Origin: a virus
Length of the DNA: 20,945 nt
Reading direction: 5' to 3' (one strand)
Virus record (IMG/VR): IMGVR_UViG_3300005838_000083
Span: 1-20,945 of that record
Shown here: piece after piece, positions 11,452-18,326 of the stretch
Layout: every line of letters begins with the position of its first letter
How positions within the stretch are numbered: the stretch's first letter is position 1
The notes under the pieces: generated by a model
The model's input: the letters and a program-made list of their open reading frames with translations, nothing else
Told to the model about the DNA's origin: nothing
The model's database searches: none
Program-made: the position numbers and the translations under genes

Positions 11452-12136
11452 TAATGTACCGTACCATAACTTTACTCCATTCACTGTGAGCTTTTTCGTC
11501 ATAATGATAGCTGTCTTTGGTTACTGTCTGGAATCCAAGTTCTTGTAATTGGTTATGATATGTTAGTTTACTGTCATAGGGACCAATATAACTTGCTCCC
11601 CAATCTTTTTGATCTCTTATTTGTGCAAAGTCTGTATTACCGTTAAAGAAAACATGAGGTATGTTTTTATCAGTTAACTCATTATGGAATTTCCATATTT
11701 CATTGTGCCAATGACGAGTACATTCTTGCCAGTCAACATTAGCTACGAATTCTTTATATTTTTTCTTATGACTGTCTGGCACATGATCAATGCCTGATGC
11801 ATTAACTTGGAACCATTCTCCATCGATCTCCCACTCTTGTCGTTCCCAAGTTGACCATTGAATCACTACCAATATATCATCATTGCCGTCCCACTTCTCA
11901 TTGAGGAACTGTCTAGTAGTGCGTAGAATACGTTTATTTGAACTTGCTGACTCTGCCAATACGTGTGGTGTAGCTGATAACATCTTACTTAACTTTATAC
12001 CCCAACTCGCTTTTAGATTGTCTGGATGAGGACTACGGTGCATGTTTACATACTTAGGATCATCATAGGCAAAGCTGTGTTGATTAACTGCTTCAGCACC
12101 TGCTGTGTGGCTGTCGCCATTAATTAGTAGTATCAT
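11432..12136 (-). CDS. SGNH/GDSL-like hydrolase-fold protein
   Basis: The 234-residue protein begins MILLINGDSHTAGAEA with the block-I GDS (Ser9 as candidate nucleophile). ESASSNKRI gives a candidate oxyanion Asn67, and YHYDEKAHSEW near the end supplies an Asp213/His217 pair in DxxxH spacing instead of the usual DxxH. The central part contains WSTWERQEWEIDG, rich in Trp. Family members are esterases or acyl-hydrolases acting on lipids, sugars or polysaccharide O-acetyl groups. In a phage it could modify surface glycans or host lipid, but the substrate is unknown. It lies directly after the HIT gene with no gap. The changed Asp/His spacing makes activity less certain. Confidence 0.72.
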   Translation of the reverse strand: MILLINGDSHTAGAEAVNQHSFAYDDPKYVNMHRSPHPDNLKASWGIKLSKMLSATPHVLAESASSNKRILRTTRQFLNEKWDGNDDILVVIQWSTWERQEWEIDGEWFQVNASGIDHVPDSHKKKYKEFVANVDWQECTRHWHNEIWKFHNELTDKNIPHVFFNGNTDFAQIRDQKDWGASYIGPYDSKLTYHNQLQELGFQTVTKDSYHYDEKAHSEWSKVMVRYIIDNKLV

Positions 12137-12484
12137 CTAGTACTTCTGTTTTTCTGCAATAACACCACGTACACCGCCTCTAGGATCTGCACAATCGCCG
12201 TCTGTGCGTGGAATCATATGTACATGAGGATACATTACTGTTTGTCCTGCTGACTCGCCTACGTTTTGACCTATATTAAAACCAGTGCAATAACCTTTTT
12301 GATATAGATCTAATCCCCAATCATATGCTTCTTCAAAGCAGGCTTTTCTGTGCATCGGGTCGTCTTGTTTAGGAACAAACAATAAGTGGCCTTTGGTTAC
12401 AGGATATTTGTCTTCAAATACTAAAAATAATGGATGATCCATTAGCGGTTTTGATTCAAACCAAGGAGTATCTTCTAGTTTCAT
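12137..12484 (-). CDS. HIT-family nucleotide hydrolase/transferase
   Basis: The 115-residue protein carries the HIT core: VFEDKYPVTKGHLLFVPKQ (22-40), FNIGQNVGESAGQTV (69-83) and PHVHMIPR (86-93). The usual HxHxH appears as Y-P-H-V-H: the catalytic middle His (87) and the last His (89) are kept while the first is Tyr85. The following GDCADPRGGVRGV is typical of dinucleoside polyphosphate hydrolases. Such enzymes cleave AppppA-type or adenylylated substrates. The first 63 residues are almost identical to a truncated copy encoded 540 bp upstream. The ATG at 12484 is 7 bp after the 104-aa membrane protein gene. Confidence 0.85.
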   Translation of the reverse strand: MKLEDTPWFESKPLMDHPLFLVFEDKYPVTKGHLLFVPKQDDPMHRKACFEEAYDWGLDLYQKGYCTGFNIGQNVGESAGQTVMYPHVHMIPRTDGDCADPRGGVRGVIAEKQKY

Positions 12485-12491
12485 AATATTC

Positions 12492-12806
12492 TCACAATTC
12501 GTTAATTAACTTATCAAAAGCTTCTTGACCTAGTACGTTGTACAAAACTAGGACAACAAATATAAACCATAATAATCGAAATACATAATAGCCTAGTTTT
12601 GTCCAACCTAGACCTAATACTTTGTATACTGTTGGCATAGGTAGATACTTCTCAAATAGCGTAGTAATATCCCACGCAAATTTAAGCATGAATATCCACA
12701 TAAATGCTCTAACGTATTTGTTTTCAATGTCAGACACTTTGAAGTTTGCTTGTGCTTCTTTTACTTTCTTATCGTGTGCCTTGTAGCGTTGCCATAAGTT
12801 TTTCAT
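12492..12806 (-). CDS. Membrane protein, 104 aa, between the two HIT copies
   Basis: The function is unknown. A basic helical N-terminus (MKNLWQRYKAHDKKVKEAQA) is followed by two likely membrane segments (about 33-51 and 72-93), the second very hydrophobic (LLWFIFVVLVLYNVLG), and a short acidic tail. It may be an inner-membrane protein with both ends in the cytoplasm. The start overlaps the stop of the truncated HIT copy as ATGA. The gene appears trapped between the two halves of the duplication. Confidence 0.75.
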   Translation of the reverse strand: MKNLWQRYKAHDKKVKEAQANFKVSDIENKYVRAFMWIFMLKFAWDITTLFEKYLPMPTVYKVLGLGWTKLGYYVFRLLWFIFVVLVLYNVLGQEAFDKLINEL

Positions 12807-13024
12807 TTAACTTCAGTGTAGCCACCGCCTAAGTCTTTTTGATATAGATCTAATCCCCAATCATATGCTTCTTCAAAGCAGGCTTTTCTGTGCATTGGGT
12901 CGTCTTGTTTAGGAACAAATAGCAAGTGTCCTTTAGTTACAGGATACTTGTCTTCAAATACTAAAAATAATGGATGGTCCATTACTGGTGTTGATTCGAA
13001 CCAAGGTGTGTCTTCTAGTTTCAT
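12803..13024 (-). CDS. Truncated HIT-domain paralogue with swapped C-terminus
   Basis: The 73-residue protein repeats residues 1-63 of the full HIT protein with very few changes (mainly S-K-P-L to S-T-P-V), then ends DLGGGYTEVK. The whole HIT signature and catalytic histidines are missing, so it cannot be an active HIT enzyme; it might bind the full copy, or be a relic. The new tail resembles the end of the 122-aa neighbour (DLGDGKSEIS), suggesting a recombination join within a short similar sequence. It starts with an ATGA overlap with the 40-aa membrane peptide and the frame is intact, so it is probably translated. Confidence 0.8.
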   Translation of the reverse strand: MKLEDTPWFESTPVMDHPLFLVFEDKYPVTKGHLLFVPKQDDPMHRKACFEEAYDWGLDLYQKDLGGGYTEVK

Positions 13025-13143
13025 ATCTTTTTGTTAATCCATCTGATAAGTGCGTATACAACCAGTGCCATTATGATATAAATGATACCGTCCCACCATG
13101 ATATGTTGTTTAAGAAATCTGCTGTAATAAATGATAAGTCCAT
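13021..13143 (-). CDS. 40-aa membrane peptide
   Basis: A short gene starting MDLSFITADFLNNISWWDGI encodes one strongly hydrophobic helix (about 20-34, IIYIIMALVVYALI) with a basic end RWINKKI. GGAG lies 9 nt before the ATG. The start overlaps the stop of the 122-aa gene as TAATG, and the stop overlaps the start of the truncated HIT gene as ATGA. The fit on both sides supports it as real. The function is unknown. Confidence 0.72.
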   Translation of the reverse strand: MDLSFITADFLNNISWWDGIIYIIMALVVYALIRWINKKI

Positions 13144-13511
13144 TATGATATCTCCGATTTACCGTCACCTAAGTCACGCTTGTTAGTTTTCATCCCAGGA
13201 TTCATTGCTTGTTCCTGCTCATATGTTTCCATTACTACGTTTCGACAGATATTTTGAAACCATTGATCTACTAGAGCTTGATCAGTTTTTCCTTGATACC
13301 CTGCCTTTATTAATCTAGCAATAAAAATATCATTCCAATCAAGTTCAAATGCTCCGTCATTTAAATTTTCTGGATCAACATCCATACTTACTATATTAAT
13401 GTATGGTTCTTTATTTTTATCTGCTAATTCTTTAGCTGATAATTTCTTTTTACCTTTCTTAGGCTGTTCTTTCTGGCCTAACATGCTTTTAAGTTTATCT
13501 GTTATTCCCAT
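13143..13511 (-). CDS. Conserved phage protein, 122 aa
   Basis: The function is unknown. A basic, Lys-rich head (MGITDKLKSMLGQKEQPKKG) is followed by LSAKELADKNKEPYINIVSM, then DVDPENLNDGAFELDWNDIF (44-63), a helical DQWFQNICRNVVMETYEQEQ and the tail DLGDGKSEIS. The DPEN...G.FELDWN block is one I recall from a conserved protein of T4-like cyanophages and related marine phages. It overlaps the MetK stop by 10 bp and is probably driven by the consensus promoter inside metK at 13577-13605, with a leader of about 59 nt. Its last residues resemble the tail of the truncated HIT protein. Confidence 0.8.
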   Translation of the reverse strand: MGITDKLKSMLGQKEQPKKGKKKLSAKELADKNKEPYINIVSMDVDPENLNDGAFELDWNDIFIARLIKAGYQGKTDQALVDQWFQNICRNVVMETYEQEQAMNPGMKTNKRDLGDGKSEIS

Positions 13512-14584
13512 CCTATTTTCTCCCAGGGTACGTTTTTATTACCAAAGTGTCCGTAAACACAGTTCTCACGATAGTTATTATAGTTGAATAAATCAAATCT
13601 GTCAATGATTCCTAACGGTGTTAAATCAATATTAGATCTAATAAACTTTTCTATAGAACGATTATGCCCATTTGATTCTACATATATTGATGTAGGTTCT
13701 TTAACACCAATAGCATAACTTAACTGTATTTGACACCAGTCAGCCATTTCACTAGCTACTACATTTTTTGCTAGCCAACGGGCCATATAGGCCGCTGAAC
13801 GATCTACTTTAGTTGGATCCTTGCCACTAAATGCACCACCACCATGTGGAGCCCATCCACCATAAGTATCTACGATAATTTTTCTACCTGTTAGTCCTGA
13901 ATCTCCATCTGGACCACCTACTACAAAGTTACCAGTAGGATTGAGATGCCATACAGTATCATCATCTACTAGATGCCCTAACACTGACAGTGCCACATCT
14001 TGTGATATTTTTCTAGCTTGATCACAATCTCCTTCAGTGTGTTGAGTGCTTATTACCACTTGGTCGATACGCTGTATTTGATCACCTATATATTCAACAC
14101 TGACTTGACTTTTAGCATCTGGCAACAATATATCATTGTTTTGTCTTGCTTGTTTTAGTTGTTTAAGTATCTGGTGACTGTAATATATAGGTGCAGGCAA
14201 GTATGCTTCGTTGTCTCTATTAGCATATCCAAACATAATACCTTGATCACCTGCCCCAAAATCGTCTGTACCTAAGGCAATGTCAGCTGATTGGCTATGT
14301 ATATGATTGTCTATTTCTAGTGTATTCCAATGGAATCCTTCTTGTTCGTATCCAATCTTCTTAACAGTATCTCTAACTATTTGATTGGCATCAACGACAT
14401 TAAAGTTTTTAACTTCACCAGCTAGTGTTACGTGATTTGTTGCTACTAATGTTTCAATCGCTACTCTTGTTGTGCGATCACCTAGTTCTAACCCAGCATC
14501 TACTAAGGCATCAGATATTTGATCTGCTACTTTATCTGGATGTCCGTCTGATACTGATTCACTTGTAAATATATATTTGTCCAA
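13502..14584 (-). CDS. metK: S-adenosylmethionine synthetase
   Basis: This enzyme makes SAM from methionine and ATP. The 360 residues contain the family motifs: FTSESVSDGHPDK (6-18), GAGDQGIMFGYA (110-121), GGPDGDSGLTGRKIIVDTYG (223-242) and GGGAFSGKDPTKVDRSAAY (248-266). Bacterial MetK is about 380-400 residues, so this is slightly short but complete, with the substrate-loop and metal-binding signatures intact. It sits between queE and the 122-aa gene. SAM is used by QueE and by the two methyltransferases in the window, so the phage may be raising its own cofactor supply. The start follows the QueE stop directly. A perfect sigma70 promoter lies within its last 100 bases. Confidence 0.95.
   Translation of the reverse strand: MDKYIFTSESVSDGHPDKVADQISDALVDAGLELGDRTTRVAIETLVATNHVTLAGEVKNFNVVDANQIVRDTVKKIGYEQEGFHWNTLEIDNHIHSQSADIALGTDDFGAGDQGIMFGYANRDNEAYLPAPIYYSHQILKQLKQARQNNDILLPDAKSQVSVEYIGDQIQRIDQVVISTQHTEGDCDQARKISQDVALSVLGHLVDDDTVWHLNPTGNFVVGGPDGDSGLTGRKIIVDTYGGWAPHGGGAFSGKDPTKVDRSAAYMARWLAKNVVASEMADWCQIQLSYAIGVKEPTSIYVESNGHNRSIEKFIRSNIDLTPLGIIDRFDLFNYNNYRENCVYGHFGNKNVPWEKIGWE
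13577..13605 (-). promoter_or_regulatory. Perfect sigma70 promoter inside the 3' end of metK
   Basis: TTGACA (13600-13605) and TATAAT (13577-13582) are separated by 17 bp, within codons for IDRFDLFNYNNY. The predicted +1 is near 13570, so the transcript would begin about 60 nt before the 122-aa gene. It can uncouple the 13511-11432 genes from metK. Confidence 0.78.
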
Positions 14585-15451
14585 TTATGTTCCCCAGGCA
14601 TTACGCCAAATGTCTACTTGTAGTCTAGGTGAATACCTATATGCTTTTTTCATTGATAATTCTGCTACTTGTTCAGTATTAAGATGATAGTCTTCTGGTA
14701 ATCCACCTATAGGCATTAAGTATACTGGTCCTTGAAATCCTGCATCTCTGTATTCTTTTACTGCACGATCAACATCTTCAACGTCATCTTCAGTTGACAC
14801 TACAAACTTAAGATATGTATAACCTAGTTTTTCATAGTTAACAACAATGTCAGGTTTAATTGCTTCTTCCCACTTCTCACCTGAACATGGCAGTTTAGCA
14901 CTCACTGAGAATGTTAGTTGATCCCATAGTCTCAGACCATGCCATACATTGTAAACCCATTGTTCAAACTCTGGTGCTATCTCTTGTGTACCGTTAGTTT
15001 CAAATGTTATGTTGTGTAATCCTTTTTCCATAGCTTGTTCAAGCAGTTCTGGATAGCTACGTTGCCAACCCAATAACGGTTCACCACCTGTAATTACTAA
15101 GTGTACATCTTGCTGTGAATCATTATCCCAACGACCTCCTGGAATAAGTTCTTCCATTCGTTGATTAACAGCCGTTGTTTCTAATACTGGAGATAAGTGC
15201 TTAAACTTTGGATGCCATGACGCATAACTATCACAACCTGTTGCCGCTAAAGGCAGTTCCTCATATATCTTAAACTGATCTACCTTTTCAGCTATTTCCT
15301 CAGGAACTGTAGTAGATTCACCTTTAGGTAAACCAAACCCTCTACATTGAAAGTTACAACCAAAAGTTCTTAAGAATACACTAGGCACACCTGCCCATTT
15401 ACCTTCACCTTGTAAACTATAAAATATTTCTGCTACTTTAAGTTTTTTCAA
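14585..15451 (-). CDS. queE: 7-carboxy-7-deazaguanine synthase (QueE-like radical SAM enzyme)
   Basis: QueE turns 6-carboxytetrahydropterin into 7-carboxy-7-deazaguanine with a radical SAM iron-sulphur cluster. Visible features are EIFYSLQGEGKWAGVPSVFL (8-27), Cys32 and Cys36 in GCNFQCRGFG, ITGGEP (120-125) and FETNGT (149-154). The usual third cysteine two residues later is absent; the likely replacement is Cys73 in ATGCDSY, giving CX3CX36C. The 288 residues exceed the 210-225 of typical QueE, in keeping with an insertion. Together with QueD at 17751-18326 it supports 7-deazaguanine synthesis, for tRNA queuosine or for modification of phage DNA. No DpdA, QueC or FolE is present in this window. 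Confidence 0.85.
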   Translation of the reverse strand: MKKLKVAEIFYSLQGEGKWAGVPSVFLRTFGCNFQCRGFGLPKGESTTVPEEIAEKVDQFKIYEELPLAATGCDSYASWHPKFKHLSPVLETTAVNQRMEELIPGGRWDNDSQQDVHLVITGGEPLLGWQRSYPELLEQAMEKGLHNITFETNGTQEIAPEFEQWVYNVWHGLRLWDQLTFSVSAKLPCSGEKWEEAIKPDIVVNYEKLGYTYLKFVVSTEDDVEDVDRAVKEYRDAGFQGPVYLMPIGGLPEDYHLNTEQVAELSMKKAYRYSPRLQVDIWRNAWGT

Positions 15452-15664
15452 TTATCTATTCCTATCTCGATCATAATATTCTTTAGTGTGTTCATAGTCG
15501 TCTTTATTTTCTTCAACTTTCTTTTCAAAGTTACAGTCTTTTCCTAAAGGGCATTCTTCATCATCGACGACCTCAACCATATGGTCAACTACCCAGAGAA
15601 TAACAACTACTAATACTGCACAAAATATTATCCATAAACCAAAAACTATTAGACCTGTACTCAT
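15452..15664 (-). CDS. Small single-pass membrane protein, 70 aa
   Basis: The function is unknown. Residues 4-27 form a strong membrane helix (IVFGLWIIFCAVLVVVILWV). A short acidic part with ECPLGKDC (two cysteines) follows, then a very charged tail ending DRDRNR. The tail is probably cytoplasmic or a flexible anchor. The start overlaps the methyltransferase stop as TAATG and the stop is adjacent to the QueE start, so it is translated with its neighbours. No link to deazaguanine synthesis is evident. Confidence 0.72.
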   Translation of the reverse strand: MSTGLIVFGLWIIFCAVLVVVILWVVDHMVEVVDDEECPLGKDCNFEKKVEENKDDYEHTKEYYDRDRNR

Positions 15665-16455
15665 TATATTTTCCTTGCTTTAATTAGTAAGTGCCATCCT
15701 AGATACTCTTTAACTGCATCACGCATGAGTTCTGGCATAGCTTCAAACCAAGGTTCTAATTCAAGTTTACCTTGCTTATACATATCTATATTATACATGA
15801 AACAGTGTGCTTGACGCAACCTTAATATTTCAAAACTGTTTTCCAGAAGGTCATACAGTTCTGTTGATGTGTATGCCTGTGCAAATGGGCAATCTGCCTG
15901 TGCCTCAAACTGATCTAACCCTTTTCTGATCATAGCATACTTCCATGAATTCTTGGCATAGACCATGAAGCGGAACTCACCGCCCGGTGCCACTAACCCA
16001 TGTATATTTCTGATGATCTGTTCTATGTTGGGAAAGTGATGTATCACTCCCATGCTGTACACTAGATCATAATCGCCCTCAAGCTGTTTAATTTCCTCTG
16101 GATCAGCCATGTTTATAACCCTAAGGTCACCGTGTAGGCCATAGACTTTAAACTGCTTTTTGGCTAATTCTATTGATTTTTTGCTTATGTCTATGCCTGT
16201 ATAGTCAGCACCATGTTTGGCAAACTGTACTGCGTCCCACCCCATACCGCAACCTATCTCTAATACACGCTTGCCTCGCCATTCATGAAATCCAGCAAAG
16301 TCCATGACATGGGGTTCTACTTCATAGCGTGTACGACTACCGGATTCAAAATATTCCAGTGTACCAATCTCTCCATTACCTTTTTTAATGCCACAGGGCT
16401 GATGGTCCCAATAGCTTTTGATCTTACTCGTTAAGCTGTTTTCTGATCGTGTCAT
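15664..16455 (-). CDS. Class I SAM-dependent methyltransferase (UbiG-like)
   Basis: The 263-residue protein has motif I VLEIGCGMGWDA (64-75), acidic loop GIDIS (87-91), DLVYSMGVIHHFPN (130-143) and a VAPGGEFRF strand. N-terminal YWDHQPCG (15-22) resembles the start of small-molecule and sugar methyltransferases. The adjacent glycosyltransferase suggests action on a glycan or lipid-linked sugar. By hand count several lines here are 43-52% GC, against about 28-40% in flanking genes, so this gene and its neighbour look like a recent acquisition. Start ATG at 16455 overlaps the glycosyltransferase stop by 4 bp. Confidence 0.83.
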   Translation of the reverse strand: MTRSENSLTSKIKSYWDHQPCGIKKGNGEIGTLEYFESGSRTRYEVEPHVMDFAGFHEWRGKRVLEIGCGMGWDAVQFAKHGADYTGIDISKKSIELAKKQFKVYGLHGDLRVINMADPEEIKQLEGDYDLVYSMGVIHHFPNIEQIIRNIHGLVAPGGEFRFMVYAKNSWKYAMIRKGLDQFEAQADCPFAQAYTSTELYDLLENSFEILRLRQAHCFMYNIDMYKQGKLELEPWFEAMPELMRDAVKEYLGWHLLIKARKI

Positions 16456-17270
16456 GTTCTTGCAGTTACTTTGTGTGGATCATTTGCTTCTAGCTTGTCC
16501 CAGGCTGGGCCTTTACCTGATAATAACTTCTCAAAATGAGTGTTGTAATCTCCCTTTAGTTTAAGATGCCACATGATCTTAGCACAGTCAGTGTAGCGTC
16601 TTTGAATCATTTGCGGGCTATTTAGGTCCATTGGATTTTCAGGATTGCCTTCTAGTTGTGGCCTATTTTTAAATGTTTCATCGTTGGTTTCTGGATTACC
16701 GGTGATATCATGCCTGTCGTGAAATATTTCAATATCATATTCGTTTTCCATAATGTCACAAAGATACGCAACTTGACTTACCCAAGCATCAGTCATTTGC
16801 TGTGGACTGATAGTTCCGGTCAACACATAGAACTCATGCGGTATAATTGGAAATATTGCGTATGGGTGTTCCATGTTGTCTTTGACTCGTAGTATGCGGA
16901 ATTTACCCGTATGTTTGCATATAGTTTTATCCCAATCTTTGGATTTCATCCTAGCGTCATCATTAAAGAACAGGTACCAAGCACCACTGGCCTTTGAAGC
17001 CAAATAGTTTAGATATTCATTTAGTCGCTCATATCCCCATCTTGGAACGACATAGACCCCATAGTCTATCTTTTTCTTGTCCATGTAGGGTATGATTGTC
17101 TTTTTGAAGTAGTCTATGCTCTCCTGATCGTCATCGTCTAGTGCTATGAGATACTCAACACTTCCTTCCTTGCTCACAGTCTTCCATAAGCTTTTAAGAG
17201 CATCAAACATCATCTTAGGTCGTTTTCTCGTAGGAATCAAAACGCTGATACGTTTAGTGGGAGTTATCAT
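16452..17270 (-). CDS. GT-A-type glycosyltransferase
   Basis: The N-terminus carries the GT-A nucleotide-binding strand ISVLIPTRKRPKMMFDALKS (8-27), then EYLIALDDDD (39-48) and a DxD-like WYLFFNDDA (98-106), the expected metal and UDP or GDP site. The remaining ~165 residues carry the acceptor part, with no membrane segment. It resembles family-2-like enzymes that glycosylate phage proteins, DNA or host glycans; the target is unknown. I chose ATG 17270 because the domain starts there; an in-frame GTG at 17312 with GGAGG upstream and a TTG at 17339 are alternatives that would overlap the preceding gene. GC content is raised, as in the neighbouring methyltransferase. Confidence 0.75.
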   Translation of the reverse strand: MITPTKRISVLIPTRKRPKMMFDALKSLWKTVSKEGSVEYLIALDDDDQESIDYFKKTIIPYMDKKKIDYGVYVVPRWGYERLNEYLNYLASKASGAWYLFFNDDARMKSKDWDKTICKHTGKFRILRVKDNMEHPYAIFPIIPHEFYVLTGTISPQQMTDAWVSQVAYLCDIMENEYDIEIFHDRHDITGNPETNDETFKNRPQLEGNPENPMDLNSPQMIQRRYTDCAKIMWHLKLKGDYNTHFEKLLSGKGPAWDKLEANDPHKVTART

Positions 17271-17302
17271 CCTATTACAAAGTTCAGCTAAAGCTTTTTG
17301 TT

Positions 17303-17758
17303 CTACTGCCACCAGTCCTCCCAAGGAAACACTTGCCAAACATTTTCTTCAAGTTTATTAATATCAAGACTTGAATAATCAACTTCTTCAGTGCTAGCTT
17401 CATTGTTAATTAATACTGCATAGGTTACTGCGTCAGTTCCCCATACGTCTTTGATAGCAGATATAGTAGCACCAGTGTCATTGATATCATCTATCACTAA
17501 CACTCGTTTGCCTTTATTAATACCAATTTCTTCTTTGAGTGCATTGAGATTATCTTCACCTACATGGTCACGTAAGCTTACTTTTACGGCGTGCATTGGT
17601 ATATCTAGATACTGCGAAACCAGCACAGCGGGCGTTAAACCGCCCCTTGTGAGCCCAACTACACAATCAAAACTTTGTTGATCTACGTGAAGTTGTCTAA
17701 TAATATCCTGTGTCATTTCTTCAACTTGTTGCCAACTGTAAAACGCTTTCTTAGTCAT
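17303..17758 (-). CDS. Purine phosphoribosyltransferase
   Basis: The 151-residue protein has the PRPP-binding motif VLVIDDINDTGAT (86-98), a GLTRGG loop (35-40) near the diphosphate site and a C-terminal WQVFPWEDWW typical of guanine/xanthine/hypoxanthine PRTases. It would make a purine nucleotide from the free base and PRPP. Beside QueD this could supply guanine nucleotides or handle a 7-deazapurine base; that link is inference. Three in-frame ATGs exist (17788, 17764, 17758). I chose 17758, which gives an 8-bp overlap with queD and a GGGAG 10 nt upstream. Confidence 0.86.
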   Translation of the reverse strand: MTKKAFYSWQQVEEMTQDIIRQLHVDQQSFDCVVGLTRGGLTPAVLVSQYLDIPMHAVKVSLRDHVGEDNLNALKEEIGINKGKRVLVIDDINDTGATISAIKDVWGTDAVTYAVLINNEASTEEVDYSSLDINKLEENVWQVFPWEDWWQ

Positions 17759-18326
17759 TGCCATATTTCTCCCAACGAGGAACGTCATTTATATAAACTG
17801 ATCTTGACTTGGGTGTTTCATACCATTCAACACGTTGAACTCTAACACCAAGTTTCTTCATCTTGATTTCTACAAGTTCAGCCATCCAACTTGATAAGTT
17901 TTCTGATGTAGGCACAAAGTCTACAATCATGAAACCCTCATAGTATTCATATTCTGGTGTGTTAGGATCTAAATCGCTAAGATCTAAATGCCAACCTGTT
18001 ACGTGATTTACACCAGGTAATATAACTGGAATTAATTTACGATCACCAATCATTTGATTATATAGTGGATCATTCTTGTCTAGCACAAACTGATGATCAA
18101 TATATTCATTGATCCATTTCTTTAACCACTCTAAGTGTCTAAAGTCTGTTACCATGCCAGTTGCATCCAGTTTGTCTGCTGTCAGGTGAACAGTCATGCG
18201 TCCTTCATGACCATGTAAATGTCTACAAGCACATTTAAGATCAGCGGCGTATTCACCGTTTAGTGTCTGTGTGTGAACCCTGTGTCCATAACAGAATTCA
18301 AATGCTTTATCGATGATGTGTGTCAT
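17751..18326 (-). CDS. queD: 6-carboxy-5,6,7,8-tetrahydropterin synthase (QueD-like)
   Basis: QueD makes 6-carboxytetrahydropterin, the substrate of QueE. Family residues are present: zinc His15 in CYGHRV, Cys34 (catalytic) plus zinc ligands His38 and His40 in CRHLHGH (34-40), Asp77-His78 in IDHQF, and Glu142 in PTSEN. The protein is 191 residues against about 120 for E. coli QueD; the extra length lies mostly between about 85 and 135. An 80-nt untranslated leader precedes it, and the ribosome binding site is TGGAGAG before the ATG. The 3' end overlaps the phosphoribosyltransferase gene. It shares the deazaguanine route with queE, 2.3 kb downstream. Confidence 0.88.
   Translation of the reverse strand: MTHIIDKAFEFCYGHRVHTQTLNGEYAADLKCACRHLHGHEGRMTVHLTADKLDATGMVTDFRHLEWLKKWINEYIDHQFVLDKNDPLYNQMIGDRKLIPVILPGVNHVTGWHLDLSDLDPNTPEYEYYEGFMIVDFVPTSENLSSWMAELVEIKMKKLGVRVQRVEWYETPKSRSVYINDVPRWEKYGND

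Larger units (their letters stand above)
12295..13024. repeat. Direct repeat: 190-bp partial duplication of the HIT gene
   Basis: Segments 12295-12484 and 12835-13024 align without gaps at an offset of exactly 540 bp. I count about 14 differences in 190 bases (about 93% identity), many of them silent. Similarity begins at the shared start codon and stops abruptly after the codons for YQK. The 104-aa membrane gene lies between the copies. Confidence 0.9.

Noticed and set aside
12137-13024. One HIT gene split by insertion of the 104-aa membrane gene
   Set aside because: The downstream copy is complete including its own start and N-terminus, so a partial duplication explains the data better than an interruption.
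14794-14823. TTGACA-N18-TATAAC on the plus strand inside queE
   Set aside because: It is antisense within a coding region, has an 18-bp spacer unlike the seven other promoters, and has no gene downstream on that strand.
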